A stretch of 64,000 nt of DNA from Inonotus obliquus (lineage: Eukaryota; Basidiomycota; Agaricomycetes; Hymenochaetales; Hymenochaetaceae): positions 1,426,001 through 1,490,000 of the forward strand of contig JAJHTX010000011.1 in the NCBI GenBank assembly GCA_032164295.1, in the 5' to 3' direction. Shown here piece after piece: positions 12,450 through 23,761 of this stretch (positions are counted from its first letter, which is position 1; each line of letters begins with the position of its first letter). The notes beneath the pieces were generated by a model. The model had not been told where the DNA came from and made no database searches. It saw only the letters and a program-made list of their open reading frames with translations. A program made the translations under genes and the position numbers.

Positions 12450-13431
12450 ATGTCTACTCTTCGTTCGGTTCGAGGACTACTTTCGTCGACGGGTCGTGCA
12501 ATGACACAGCGCTCGCTGGCTTCTGCGTCAACTTCAGCTATTGCGCGATCAGCGGTGTTTGGTGCTGCCCGGACAGCCAGTGTTCGTACCTGGACGATGC
12601 CTGCTGTTCGACAGTTCTCGATGTCAAGCTGTATTCGAAAAGAGGGCACTTGTGAGTCTGCACGTCTTCCGATTCCGCAAGAAAATGATCGATGAAAAAT
12701 GTTACTAATGAAAAAATCTTGAATACACAGCGGACGTGTCATTGGCTCAAAAACTCTCAGAGGAACTTGACTACGAGCGTGACGCGGCACAATCTGGACC
12801 GCCAGATTTCTTGCAAGAGTTCAAGTCTCAGGGCGTATGGACGATCCAAGACAATGCAGGTGCAGACGAAGTTATTTTCGAGCGAACGTTCGGGAATGAG
12901 AACGTGCGACTCATGTTCAGCATCGCGGACCTCGACGCGAACCCAGAGACTGAGTATGAGCTCGAAGGTGAAAGCGAAAACGGTGAACCTGCCTCCGAGA
13001 GCGTTACAAGCACGCCGATTCGTATTGCCATCAGTATTACGAAGCGGGATGCCCCGGGTTGCCTTAGCGTCGATGCTGTATGTCAGGATGGCGCTTTCCT
13101 GGTTGAGAACGCAAGCTTCTATACGGATGCAGAAATTGGTACATCGTTGACCGCTGAAGCGGACTGGAAACGTCGTGGACTCTATCTCGGACCGACATTT
13201 GAGAATCTCGACCCGGCCGTTCAGGATGAGTTTGAGAGGTATCTAGACGAACGTGGTATTAACGAGTCGCTCGCTCTGTTCGTTCCTGACTATGCTGAGT
13301 ACAAGGAGCAGACGGTGAGATTTTGATTTCCGTATTTTGCTTTTTGTAATTCTTTAATACTGATTGGCTATCGGAAACTTTAGGAATACGTTCGCTGGCT
13401 GGAGAGTGTGAAGAAGTTCATCGAGGCATAA
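12450..13431 (+). CDS. MAM33: Mitochondrial matrix protein MAM33/p32 family
   Basis: Acidic mitochondrial matrix protein of the p32/gC1qR family, linked to mitochondrial translation and oxidative phosphorylation. Exons 12450..12651, 12731..13314, 13384..13431; 277 residues. The first exon encodes a Ser/Ala/Arg-rich N-terminus with no acidic stretch, a typical import presequence. Exon 2 carries the family body: SLAQKLSEELDYE, an acidic loop (ELEGESENGE), then RRGLYLGPTFENLDP and QDEFERYLDERGI. The last exon gives EYVRWLESVKKFIE, the usual C-terminal helix. Length and exon joins fit well. The first ATG in frame after an in-frame stop context was taken as start. Confidence 0.92.
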
Positions 13432-14317
13432 GCATCGTTTGGCAACAAAACTCACCATCCCCGTCCCGCCCTCAAAAGTTGCTTTCCTTAACGATACTTT
13501 ATGTCAAACATACTTTTCATGCGAACTATAATTCACAAAATTCTCACTCCATCAAACTTCACTGGATGAAACATCAGGTTATCGCTCTGCTCACCTCTCT
13601 ACGGCAGAATAAGCTTTGCACGAATCCCAGTTTATGTCCTGCAAACCTCACTCTGTTCTACGGCTAGTGACTTTTCTCAACATCAATTCTGCTTTCTTAA
13701 ATTCTTTGGCATGTGACAACTAAAGAGTCACGTGGATGCCACGTCATCGTGGAAGCTTCCAGCGTGTCCGTGACGCGTCGCGTCGCATCCTGGGCCGTCT
13801 GGGTGGGAGACGATGCTGCGAGTCTTGCTAAGTGCGCCGCTTAGTATCCGAGAGAAACTCACTGCCTCAAGGTTCAGGACACTTTCTATTTTCGACGCGC
13901 AGCAAAGATGGGGCTGCCAGTGCAAAGGGAATGACAGGACGGGTACTTATCTCAGAGATCACTACGATGCTTTTTCTGGTAATTTCCGCAGCTCCTTCGC
14001 GGAACACGTAGCACGTTAGACCTGTCTGGGTAGTATGAACACAAGGCTATGTGCAAAGTTGTGCAAGGCGTGATGACTGATACTAGTGGTCGAGGTGTCC
14101 CTGATTGGCAACTTGCGGAGCCATGGTAAGTATAAGAGGGACGCGTCTCGTCTGCTATGCTTTCCTCTCATCGGACGTTTCTTTCCCTTCCCCTCTTCGC
14201 TCCGGTCTGCCTCCCCTCCTCTAGTCTGGGTCTCGCCTTGTTGCGTATCTCGTTTGCTAGGCTATACCCTGGCAGAGGGCTTTTTCGGCTTGAGCGCAAG
14301 AGCCTGGCTTCGGATCA
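13432..14317. other. Intergenic region, no gene seen
   Basis: About 890 bases between MAM33 and the Ser-rich gene. It likely holds the MAM33 3' UTR and the promoter/5' UTR of the next gene. A CT-rich tract at about 14160-14225 precedes the next start, as often seen near fungal transcription starts. Confidence 0.4.
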
Positions 14318-15424
14318 GTGAACACTGACGAGAACATGTCTGCGGCAATTCACTCTGATGTTTCGGCTCCGACGCACGCAACTGTGCCTCCATCTGATGA
14401 GGAGATAAACATCGTCGACGCGAGACGTGCGTCGTCACCATCACCGTCGTTGAGCCCTTCGGACAGTGGAACGTCCGTTTCTTCGAGTTCAGAGAGCACC
14501 TCGGAGGACAGAGCATGGGCTCCCGCAGGTGCTTATGTCCCCGTTCATCGTCGTGCACGTGCAGGCTCCGATACCAGCGCTACAAGCATCGATACCAACA
14601 TGAGCAACACCAGCAAACTCGTCAACTCGACATCTCATCCAGGCATCCAAGTCTACACACGCGATGAACTTCTCGCTCTCGCACCTTCCTCGCTTATTCA
14701 TGCGTCTCTCCATCCAGTGGTTACACCTGCGCTGATAGCGAAGTACCCGAGGATCCTGCGTACGCGCGGGGATGGTATCGCGCGTGCGCTTGACATGTCG
14801 CGCAATGATTCCACGCCCTCGTCGTCCTATGCGAATACGAGCGTGACGCCATCTTTGCGGTCGAGTGCGAATGCAACGACGAACTGTAGTTTGCGAGATG
14901 CGACTCATTTGGCTCACTTTGCTTCTTCGGAAGCAGCCAGTAAGGCCTGTGGGCGGGTCGAATTCGGTTCTAGACCTAGGACTCCAATGCATGTGCAAAC
15001 GTCGAGTGCACCCACTCATTCATTTCCACCTTCGCTTGAGGCGTCGCCTGCGCTCGTATCGTCGGCGCGACTTGCTAATAACGATGCGCAGCTTTCCGTC
15101 CAAGGCAGTCGGCAGCAACACTCGTCTCGACGCCAACGTCGTCGTAGAGCAGCTCACCAACGGAACTTTGCACAACAACCCGCCCATACCCATTCCGACG
15201 ATGCAAAGCTGAGTCTGGACTTCAAGTCCATGGCACAGTTCGTGACGACACCCGCCGCTACAGCAACCACAGCGGCACAAACGCCACAAGCTCAAACTCA
15301 GACGCAGACGAAAGTTCTACAGACTGCGGTAGTTCCGATGCCGACGCGCTTTCGCCGCAGGCGTCAGTTAGATGTGACTGTCCTCGAGTCATGGCGCGCA
15401 CCGCCGACCGCCGTCGCTGCCTAA
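14318..15424 (+). CDS. Ser/Thr-rich protein with possible eIF4E-binding motif
   Basis: Uninterrupted frame of 368 codons with strong bias to Ser, Thr, Ala and Arg, mostly predicted disordered by composition. I do not recognise the family as a whole. It contains WAPAGAYVPVHRR (about residues 67-79), then YTRDELLALAPSS at 113-125. The latter fits the canonical eIF4E-binding pattern Y-x4-L-hydrophobic, so a translational regulator of the 4E-BP/4E-T kind is conceivable. A basic RRQRRRRAAHQR segment lies further on, and the end reads RRRRQLDVTVLESWRAPP. The second ATG (14336) is an alternative start. That it is coding is likely from the frame length; the function is inference. Confidence 0.7.
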   Translation: MNTDENMSAAIHSDVSAPTHATVPPSDEEINIVDARRASSPSPSLSPSDSGTSVSSSSESTSEDRAWAPAGAYVPVHRRARAGSDTSATSIDTNMSNTSKLVNSTSHPGIQVYTRDELLALAPSSLIHASLHPVVTPALIAKYPRILRTRGDGIARALDMSRNDSTPSSSYANTSVTPSLRSSANATTNCSLRDATHLAHFASSEAASKACGRVEFGSRPRTPMHVQTSSAPTHSFPPSLEASPALVSSARLANNDAQLSVQGSRQQHSSRRQRRRRAAHQRNFAQQPAHTHSDDAKLSLDFKSMAQFVTTPAATATTAAQTPQAQTQTQTKVLQTAVVPMPTRFRRRRQLDVTVLESWRAPPTAVAA

Positions 15425-15791
15425 TTAAACAATCAGCATCCCATCGCCATATGATCTTATTCAACCAAACGCTTTCATTATCTACCATCGTTAGAATTTC
15501 GAGGTTGTAACAAGAAAATTAACTAATAAGACTTGTAGGAGGAGGGGCAGGATATTGTATTATGTATTTTTATAATTATTAATATCACCATGTGTATCAG
15601 TATGAAGGGGACTATAAAAACAGTGAGAGGTGGTTTGTTTTGATGACATTCGCAGTTGTTCTTCTCTTGGAATGACAAACAGTCTATTGTCGCGTGAATG
15701 CAACACCGTTTTTCTACTGTCTAGTGGGGAATACCACCATAAAATTACAATGACTGAATCTCCAAATGAAATACAGGAACGAGTTCAAACG
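15425..15791. other. AT-rich intergenic region between convergent genes
   Basis: About 370 bases, AT-rich, between the 3' ends of the Ser-rich gene and RPC31. It likely holds both 3' UTRs and polyadenylation signals. No gene was seen. Confidence 0.5.
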
Positions 15792-16831
15792 TCAATCGTA
15801 ATCACCCCCTAGTCGACACATCCAAAACTCGTCAGTCCTATTCTTCAGGAATAAACAGAGATGACTCACCTCCTCCTCCATCCCCGCCCCCTCCACCATC
15901 ACCCAAATCATCCAAATCGTCACCTTCCCCATTATCAAAGTAATCTTGCACATAATCATTATCGTCGTACTCGTCTTCGACGTCATAGTCTGATTCTTGT
16001 TCTCCACCTTCGGCTTGTGAACCTGCTTCAGAGGCTTTGTCTGATGTGGGTTCCTTTCGATAACGGTTAGCAGGGAAGAAAGGGGGTAAAAAATAGGAGC
16101 AAGAGGACGAACCTGGTCCTCGTCCCCTTCTGTAGCGATATCGTCCAATTTGACTTTCTTCCTCGATGTTCTTTTCTCTATTCGTACGCAAACAACTCTA
16201 TCAGCACTTCACGATTCAAGCTTGTAGAGTCTACAAACGCACCCTTCTTTCTTCTCTTCGGATTAAAGTAATCCTCGAATATCTCTTGTGGGAAGAATGG
16301 TTGATGCAAGTCCCTGCGCTTCAAGGTCGGCTGAGCAGCGGGTGAAGGACGATACTTGTCCGAATATCGTGGCAGCTCTAACGAATCCAATTCCCCACAA
16401 GTAAACGCGACACGAAATCAGTACATCATATCCCCTATATTTTGAAATATGAACGCACCATCCGACTTGGTAGTTTCAACCAAATAATACTTACTCCCTC
16501 TCAACCTCTCCACAAACCCATTCTGTAACGCACAAATCTTCCGTTCCTCCTCCGTCGGAGCCGTCAAAGCAGGTAGAGGATCCATTACCTACTTATTCAC
16601 ATCAAGAAACATCGGACACAAGTCAGAACGAAAGTCGAGCATGAGTATAAGCTTCGTGCGAAGGTGCGAAACGGAAGCACGAGGCTGCTACTCTGGACTC
16701 ACTGGATAGAGCTCGGCTTGTTCTCGCAACATACTCTGAATGTCCGCAAATGTCAGACCCATGGGTGGAAGGTTCCCAGCGCCAAACCCACCCCGCCCTC
16801 CTCGTCCGCCACCTCTCCCGCCTCGGTGCAT
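15792..16831 (-). CDS. RPC31: RNA polymerase III subunit RPC31/RPC7
   Basis: Small acidic subunit of the RNA polymerase III initiation subcomplex, acting in the nucleus in tRNA and 5S rRNA transcription. Six exons (minus): 16831..16703, 16588..16459, 16377..16243, 16177..16113, 16053..15870, 15808..15792; 219 residues, all phases exact. It starts with a Gly/Arg-rich segment (MHRGGRGG), then GLTFADIQSMLREQ. The middle has FPQEIFEDYFNPKRRKK, the family hallmark, followed by KKVKLDDI. The tail is very acidic (NDYVQDYFDNGEGDDLDD) and Gly-rich. The last exon has just 17 bases and supplies the end GGDYD. Alternative: without that splice the frame would end nine residues after the donor, at 15838. 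Confidence 0.9.
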
Positions 16832-17612
16832 GCCTTTGGTTGTGATTGTAGTGGTATGGAAATGTTGAACTTAATCCTTTTTCGTGCCAATTTTGTCAAT
16901 CATTGTCTCACGTGTTTATTACATCACGTGGAGAAAATGACAGTCATGGATTATCATGGATTGGATAAACTTCAAGTTCAGTTCATGAGCAAATTGAAAT
17001 AGTACTTAGTTCACGTTGTTTACCACAGTTCTATCACCCATCTCTCTTTCTAGCTACCATCATAGCTCGTCCCTCTTCAATCCGAACAAGGAAATGAGGT
17101 CAGAGATGTAAATAATCCCAAGCCCCCTTCGGCGACAATCGAAGGCAAGCAGTAGTAATGCATCGAACGGGGTTGAACAACCTCAGGGGCCAAAATCTGC
17201 TACCAGGCTTTGCCTAGCAATCACAACCTTGCGTACGTTTCCCTATAGTAGGTCCAGCCGGACTTTCTTCTTTTATAGAGAGATAACACTACATGTCTCC
17301 ACGAGTTTCAACTTGTAATCGGTGCGAGGTCAACAGGATTATAGTGCTGAATACGAAGCCGGATGTAGACAGTGGCTCGGAAGATTCGGGCTACAAAGAT
17401 CTCCCCGAAAACTATGAAGCCGAAACCAAGGGTACCCGTGACGACAGTGCTAGCGTTTATTCCACCGTATTAATAACTACTATTCAATACAACTGGTATT
17501 GAATCAAGAACGAAGTGGTGCATCTAGGTGAACAGAATAGATAATACAAGCGAGCCTTCCTCATCTCCCACCCCGACCCGTTTCTTCCTGCGTTTCTTTG
17601 ACTTCATTATCC
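16832..17612. other. Intergenic region, no gene seen
   Basis: About 780 bases between the RPC31 start and the GH16 3' end. It contains only short open frames (for example 17293-17502, plus) without recognisable motif. It likely holds the RPC31 promoter and the GH16 3' UTR. Confidence 0.4.
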
Positions 17613-19090
17613 TTACTCGTATACACGAACGGCTGCGAACTCCCAAAAGGCATCGGAAAACGCTGATGGGTTGTTATTTACATAGTCTGCGGAAAGAAAG
17701 GGAGGTAATAAGAAGGCAGGTCAGAGCAACCCGGGTAAGTAATGAGCTGGGTATACATACCGACACAAGTTCCTGGACATCCGGCGCCGTTGAATATCGA
17801 GTCCGCACCAGCCCAGTCACCGCCTAGATGGAGACGAGTCATGTTAGTCTTGGTATATTACTTTCGCAAACCGCTACTCACAGAGAGTCAGATTGATTAT
17901 TATATTATTCTCCGAAAAGTGCGATTCCAAATCACAGCTGGTATTGGGGAACAAAGCGAATGGTGTCCCCTAAAACGATCACATGCATATGCACGATCGC
18001 GGTTCTTAGTATCCATTTATAGCAAAACTCGATTTGGATTTGGGGAACTCACGAAATTATCAGGATTAACGCTCGAAGCTCCATTCCTAACTTCATCAGG
18101 AACAGAAGCATCTTCTCTTGACCAAAAAAATACTCGAATGAATTGATTGGTCCGTTCCATGACATACCATCCACCTCCAGCGGCGTTAAACCCAGGTCCG
18201 TAAGAATTGGATTTATCGACTTTTACACCGCAACCGGCGTTACCGTTGACGGTCCAGTCGCAGTCGAGTTGAGTGGCAGTTCTATATCAATAATCAATAT
18301 CAACAACGAATCAAATCAATCAGTAAGTCAACGGATCAATGAATCAATGAATCAACCAATTATGCAACCATTTATATATGTATAAACATATCATCTCGCC
18401 GTGAACACGATTGATGGTAACATGAAGCATGAAGCATGAGACATAAACAATACCAGAAATACTCACCCAGTCATAGCACGACTAGAAGGCATCGTACATC
18501 CCGAAGTTGTATGTAGCGTACTCGCATTGGGATCCAAATCATTTACTCCTTCGATTATATCGACTTCACCACCTGAAGGCCAATTAGCTTCGAGAGTCTC
18601 CCAGGCCGCCGGCCAAGTTGCACAGCCTTGAGGCATGTGTCTGATGTCAAGTCTATAATATAGGCGATAGGCAATAGGCAATAGGCGAACGCAATCAGTC
18701 GTACGCTCGGCAGCATTTAATTTTAGGAGATAAGAGTACTTACACAACTACATGTGTAGTATACGTCTTCAAACTCCTAATCCGTACGCTCCTCCGTCCA
18801 GGATCAGAAGCGGCAAGAACACCCGTATCATCTGCTCTTATAACAAACGAATTACTCGAAGCAAAAGTGAGATTATTAGCCAACGCAGTAGATTGATCCA
18901 CATAAGTCACTCTTCCATGTGTAGGATCATCTATAGCTTGATGTTCGAAACCAGACAGAAACCCATTTCCGACAAAGTTGTCTGAGAGGGAGTAGGTAGC
19001 GGCGTATGATAGAGTGGAAGTGAGTGATAGTGATAGGAGTGCTGTGGATAGTTGAAAGATGATTCGGGGGGAGAACATGCTGCGAGGCAT
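17613..19090 (-). CDS. Secreted GH16 family endo-beta-glucanase
   Basis: Glycoside hydrolase family 16 protein, probably acting on beta-1,3(4)-glucans of the cell wall. Six exons (minus): 19090..18744, 18652..18467, 18281..18053, 17969..17882, 17823..17761, 17686..17613; 328 residues. The N-terminus carries a signal peptide with hydrophobic core TALLSLSLTSTLSYA. The active-site motif GEVDIIEG (ExDxxE, nucleophile and acid/base glutamates) sits in exon 2. Later blocks typical of the fungal group are LDCDWTVNGNAGCG, GGGWYVMER, CGDWAGADSIFNGAGCPGTC and the end FWEFAAVRVYE. The second ATG at 19078 is a possible start with the same signal peptide. No membrane anchor is visible at the C-terminus. 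Confidence 0.92.
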
Positions 19091-19162
19091 GTTGAGCGAG
19101 CGAGTGTCGGCTGAAGAAATGATAGACCTAAAGTCTGGTTGTCCATGCTCCTTGAATAACCT

Positions 19163-19172
19163 CCTTTATATA
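19163..19172 (-). promoter_or_regulatory. TATA box upstream of the GH16 gene
   Basis: On the minus strand the sequence reads TATATAAAGG about 73-82 bases upstream of the GH16 start codon. Position and sequence fit a fungal core promoter. It was seen by eye and has no independent support. Confidence 0.5.
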
Positions 19173-20460
19173 CTGCGCAAGCTTCGGTTAAAGACGAAAT
19201 CCAGGGGAGCTTCGCTGGAGGGGGTGGGGTGGGAGGAGAGGTCCATTTCTTGCCTTGCACCGTCGTTATGGTCCCGTCGAGCACATGTTTCGCTTCTATT
19301 ATTGATGACGACCTCTAAAAAATTTCACAAGAACAAAAAACATACACGCACCAAATATAGCGCCAGTTAGCTGCGGACTAAAGTTTTCTGGGGAAGCGTT
19401 CAGGAGAAGACAAATCACCGTCAGAGTTTTTCTGAGAGACTATTACTTCCCAACGGAAGCCGAAGCTCCAAAAGCGTAAGTCGCGAGTCGCAAGTCGCAA
19501 AGAAGAACCGAATGCAACATCCCCTCATTCGGTACATACATAAAGAAGAAGCCCCCAAAAAACTGCCAGCTGATGATTTATCAGAGATAATTACGCGTAG
19601 CTATCCAAAACCCAAAACTACATGTGAACTTTTAGTGCAAAGACAGGGTAGTTAAAGTCTTAACTCACGAGTTAAGTGATTCATATGGATTCAGGGGGAG
19701 GGGGTATTGAGCTGGCATGGACAAAAAACCTCCTTGTTCTCTGCAGATCACGAATCACACATCACAATTTGTCGTCGACAAATATATTACTGCATTATCA
19801 TGCGCGCTCGAATTTCATAAAGTGCCTTGTTTGTAGTAGCGCAATGCTATCGAGTAAGTCCGTTGTCGACGTGGCAAGAGCAACATGTGGCGAAACTTGA
19901 CGACAGAGGCGTGGTTCATCACCGCCTGATCAATACCAAGATCGCAGCTCAACGCAGCATCCAGATGGCCGAGACAAAAGCAAGAGTTTAACGCTTGATA
20001 GAATATCCCAAGAGCAGCCGGTTGCAACGTTTTCAACCATAAAGTTAAAAGATGAATTTTGTCCGTTGCTTAGGTTGCTGAGAGACGATTTTCGTTGAAC
20101 AACACAAACACGTGGACCTGGGATAACATTCACGAGGTCGTATGTACTATGGAGCAGCTTTGGCAGGTGGTCGATGTACGAAGAGCATCAGCACATGGTA
20201 TTGGGCTTGAGCGCTGTTTTGTCGGTGCTTGTATGGGAGAAAATATGGCCAGCAGCTATACAGGGGTTGTCGAAAGGCAAGCAAGTTCGGCCAGATGACG
20301 ACACTCCTCACATCGAGCTTGAGTTGTGTATATAAATAATATTAATGCGAATGTGTTCACACACAAGACGAAATAAAAGTTTTCGTATACGTAGCAGACG
20401 ATGGAAAGGCAGAATCACTAACACGAACCAGTAAACCAGAAACACACCGTCCAAGATCCT
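19173..20460. other. Intergenic region, no gene seen
   Basis: About 1.3 kb between the GH16 promoter and the YRA1 3' end. Short open frames exist on both strands, none with a recognisable motif or splice pattern. Some segments are AT-rich. Confidence 0.4.
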
Positions 20461-22117
20461 TTACGCAGCCGACGCAGCAACAGGTGCTGAATTCTCTGCC
20501 GCATAGTCCTGCATATCCGGGTCAAATCAAATCAGTACGCATCCCCAAAGCTGTAAGGACAGAATTAACTGACCTCCATCTCGGCGTCGAGATCTTCAGC
20601 AGTCTTCGGTGGACGAGAGTTCCTCGCTCTACGCGGGCGTTTTGGGCGTCCGACCCTTCCAGTCCTTAAGCAAGCCAACATCCGTCAAAACAAGTCCCTC
20701 ATGCAAGTAGGTCGCAGACAAACCTCTGCACACCCTCCGTCAGCGCGGTGCCACCGACAGCAGCCGCTCCCGCAGCAGGAGCAACACGAGAACTGAGTGG
20801 CAGTGGCGCCACCTTGGAAGGGTCAAGGATCAACTCAATCTTCATCGGCCTCTCTGTTGGTGAGAAGTGGGTGTCGTATGATGGCGGGAGTAACACATTG
20901 CAATGATATGCGCAAAGAAGGGAAGTAGATGATCAGTTGAGTCTTCACGGTTCGGCAGCTTAGATGCAAAAATGATTCCTCGCTCATCACCCAACACGAC
21001 CAACTTCAATCTGGATAAAAGCAAATCCTACCCGATGGGTATTTGTTGAATCCGAAACCACGAAACGAGCCGAGGCGAAGACGGCAAACGCTGAAGTGGT
21101 GCTAATGCTCTAAAGCCGAAGTCAATCTAGCACCACGGTTCAGAAAGCCACTCATTCAAGCCATCGACGTCGCCGTCTGGGAGAGATGCACTTCCTCGTC
21201 AACTATGAGGTTGCGTCGATCACCCAGCTACCAAGTCACGCTTTACGGTCGACCTCGACAAGGCACAACCGAGCGGACATATGGAAGGACGTATTTGCGA
21301 CGATCAACTTTAACGCTGGCCAAGCGAAAGGATCCTTCGCACGTCTGTCTGACACACCCGCTACCTCCTAAGGTCATTCAGGCGGTCACCATCTGGTAGG
21401 GTTCTCGGCTACTAAAGAGTAGCGTCCAGGGATAGGATTACTTCGTCCAAATCGAGGTCGCAAAACGCCACCGCTCACGTTATATAAAGTCGAACGGAAT
21501 AAGAGAGCTCGTAGGGAGAATTGATACTAACTGCCGTCGATGAGTCGATTGTTATATTCCTGGTACGCCTTTGCTGCATCACCCTGGCGTGAGAAAACGA
21601 TGGTCGCTGCTCCAAGCCACTTGCCCTGAGGGTTGAATTGCATCTGGATACTTTTCGTGGGGCCAACGGTCGTCGTGAAAAGTTCCTGGATGAATAATCG
21701 CCATCAGGATCGTTTTCGCACCCAAAAACAACAGTGTTACGAACCTTGATCTGTTGCTCGTTCACATCGAGGGGGAGGCCCGAAACAATAATCTTCTCGG
21801 CACTCTGCGGGGCGAAAATCGCTTTTGTAGGGGCCTGGGTGACAGCAGCCTTCTTCGCTGCAGCCTTAACCGCGCTCGCGTTGCTCGTACCAAGAACCTT
21901 CGCACGTGGGCTGCGACCAGGACGACGGGGGCCACCACGGGTGGTTCTCCTACCCTTCCTGGATTTGATGATCTTGAGAAAAAGAACACAGGGGTGGAAA
22001 GAAAGGTTGTTCGTGAGTCAATGACAATATTCAATCATTTTTTCACCGCCGAGGCAAGCGGGGCGGTTCCAACGCGAGAGTAGAGACAATACCAACATCG
22101 TCGAGAGACTTGTCCAT
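20461..22117 (-). CDS. YRA1: mRNA export adaptor YRA1/ALY (REF family)
   Basis: RNA-binding adaptor that links mRNA to the export receptor and the helicase Sub2/UAP56 (TREX). Six exons (minus): 22117..22097, 21972..21745, 21685..21532, 20853..20724, 20664..20574, 20508..20461; 223 residues. The N-terminus DKSLDDIIKSRKG matches the UAP56-binding motif and is split by intron 1 at DD/II. An Arg/Gly/Pro-rich region follows, then an RRM (about 58-140) with IIVSGLPLDVN (RNP2) and GAATIVFSR (RNP1-like). The C-terminus TAEDLDAEMEDYAAE resembles the second UAP56-binding motif. Intron 3 is 678 bases, far longer than its neighbours. Intron 1 uses a GTTGGT donor; the alternative GTATTG two bases inside breaks the frame. 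Confidence 0.92.
20854..21531 (-). other. Unusually long intron of YRA1
   Basis: Intron 3 of YRA1, 678 bases, inside the RRM coding region, with donor GTTAGT and acceptor CAACAG. Other introns of this gene are 43-124 bases. It contains no obvious gene. In budding yeast the YRA1 intron is also exceptionally long and mediates splicing-based autoregulation (established); a parallel role here is inference. Confidence 0.75.
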
Positions 22118-22536
22118 GGCGCTTATTGTGATGTTTTGAGAGTTTTAAAGAAGTATAGAGACTTTGAAGAGTAGTGTGTGTAACGGCGGGGGTGGTGGAT
22201 GATGGGTGGTTGAGGACAAGGGGGAAGACGACGCTTGGTGTGACTTTATACGCGTAACAGCGGAGTCTGAATTCCCTTGACTCAACACCTCAATTGGGTA
22301 ACTCTTGTCACAACAGACCATGCATAGTAGGCCACTTGTGTAGCCCGTAATGATTGATAGTAGAAAAAACTTCTCCTTGTTCTTGCAATAGATCTTCGTA
22401 GCGGCGAGAGCGAGAACTGTATTATTTTCGTGGTTGCCGGAGTGACAGCACGTGCAGCGTGACACATACCTCACTGGGGCAACGGTAGATTCCATTTTCC
22501 GTGCCGTGTATTTCGCTCCTCTGGTCACCCAAGACA
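22118..22536. promoter_or_regulatory. Shared divergent promoter of YRA1 and CAF40
   Basis: About 420 bases separate the start codons of two genes transcribed away from each other, so it must hold both 5' UTRs and core promoters. No clear TATA box was picked out on either side. Confidence 0.5.
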
Positions 22537-23761
22537 ATGTCGAACTTACACTCTCCACGACCAATGTCGTATATGCAGCAAAATCCTTACAGCGCCTACC
22601 AGGCAGCAGCAGCTGCGTCGGTTCGTGGAGGTGGATTGGGAACGGGGGGAATCTCAGCGGCGCAGGCCTTTGCTGATACGCCTCCACCCATGTCTGCACC
22701 CTCGCTTGCGCCAACGACTCCTCATCAAGCTACTCCAGTCGGCTTGGGTATGTTTGGCGGACATGCGTCTTCTGTGGGTATAGGATCACTGCCTCAGCAA
22801 CAGCAGCAACAACAGATGATGCAACAGCAGGAGGAGAACAAGATCTATGCACTGGTCATTGATTTGATGGATGTGAACACCCGAGAGGCGGCTTTACTCG
22901 AGTTGAGCAAGAAAAGAGAACAGTATGATGAGCTTGCACTTGTTTTGTGGCATTCTTTCGGTGCGTCAATTGGCCTGTGTAAGTATGCATGTTCCGAAAT
23001 TGATGGTATCTGTTAGGCGTCATGTCCGCGTTGTTGCAAGAAATTGTCTCCGTATACCCTCTCCTGTGCCCGCCGAATCTCACCGCACACGTATCGAACC
23101 GTGTCTGCAATGCTCTCGCACTCCTACAATGTGTCGCATCCCACTCTGAGACTCGTCATCTCTTTCTGAGCGCACACATCCCTCTATTCCTTTACCCCTT
23201 CCTAAACACCACCTCAAAGACCCGGCCATTCGAGTATTTACGCCTCACCTCACTCGGTGTCATCGGTGCCCTAGTCAAACAGAATGACAACACAGCTGTG
23301 ATTCATTTTCTCCTCTCGACGGAGATTATCCCGCTCTGCCTGCGAATCATGGAGACAGGCAGTGAGCTATCGAAGACAGTCGCAATCTTTATCGTACAGA
23401 AGATTTTGCTCGACGAGACGGGGTTGACGTATATCTGCCACACGTACGAACGTTTCTTTGCCGTCGTCACTGTGTTAAGCAACATGGTCCAACAACTGGT
23501 TGAGACGCAAGCTGTGCGCTTGCTTAAGCACGTTGTTCGGTGTTATCTCCGCTTGAGCGACAATCCCAAGTACGGTTCTGCTTGCTTAATTACTTATCTA
23601 TGAATAATACTAATATACGTTCCTTCAGAGCTCGTGAGGCGCTTCGTACATGCCTTCCCGAGCCTCTTCGTGACCAGACGTTCAGTGCGCTCTTGAAAGG
23701 CGATCAAGTCACGAAGCGCTGTCTTGCGACCCTCCAAAACAACCTGGCCGAGCACAACTAG
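22537..23761 (+). CDS. CAF40: CCR4-NOT subunit CAF40/CNOT9 (Rcd1)
   Basis: Conserved subunit of the CCR4-NOT deadenylase complex, with an armadillo-like fold that binds the NOT1 scaffold and peptide partners. Exons 22537..22960, 23017..23569, 23629..23761; 369 residues. The first ~100 residues are a low-complexity Ala/Gly/Pro/Gln segment with a short polyQ run. The Rcd1 domain starts near [10 protein letters not shown] and continues with [67 protein letters not shown] and ends [11 protein letters not shown]. The match to the Rcd1 family is strong along the full length. The upstream in-frame ATG at 22501 is less likely, as it starts before the conserved context. Confidence 0.95.
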
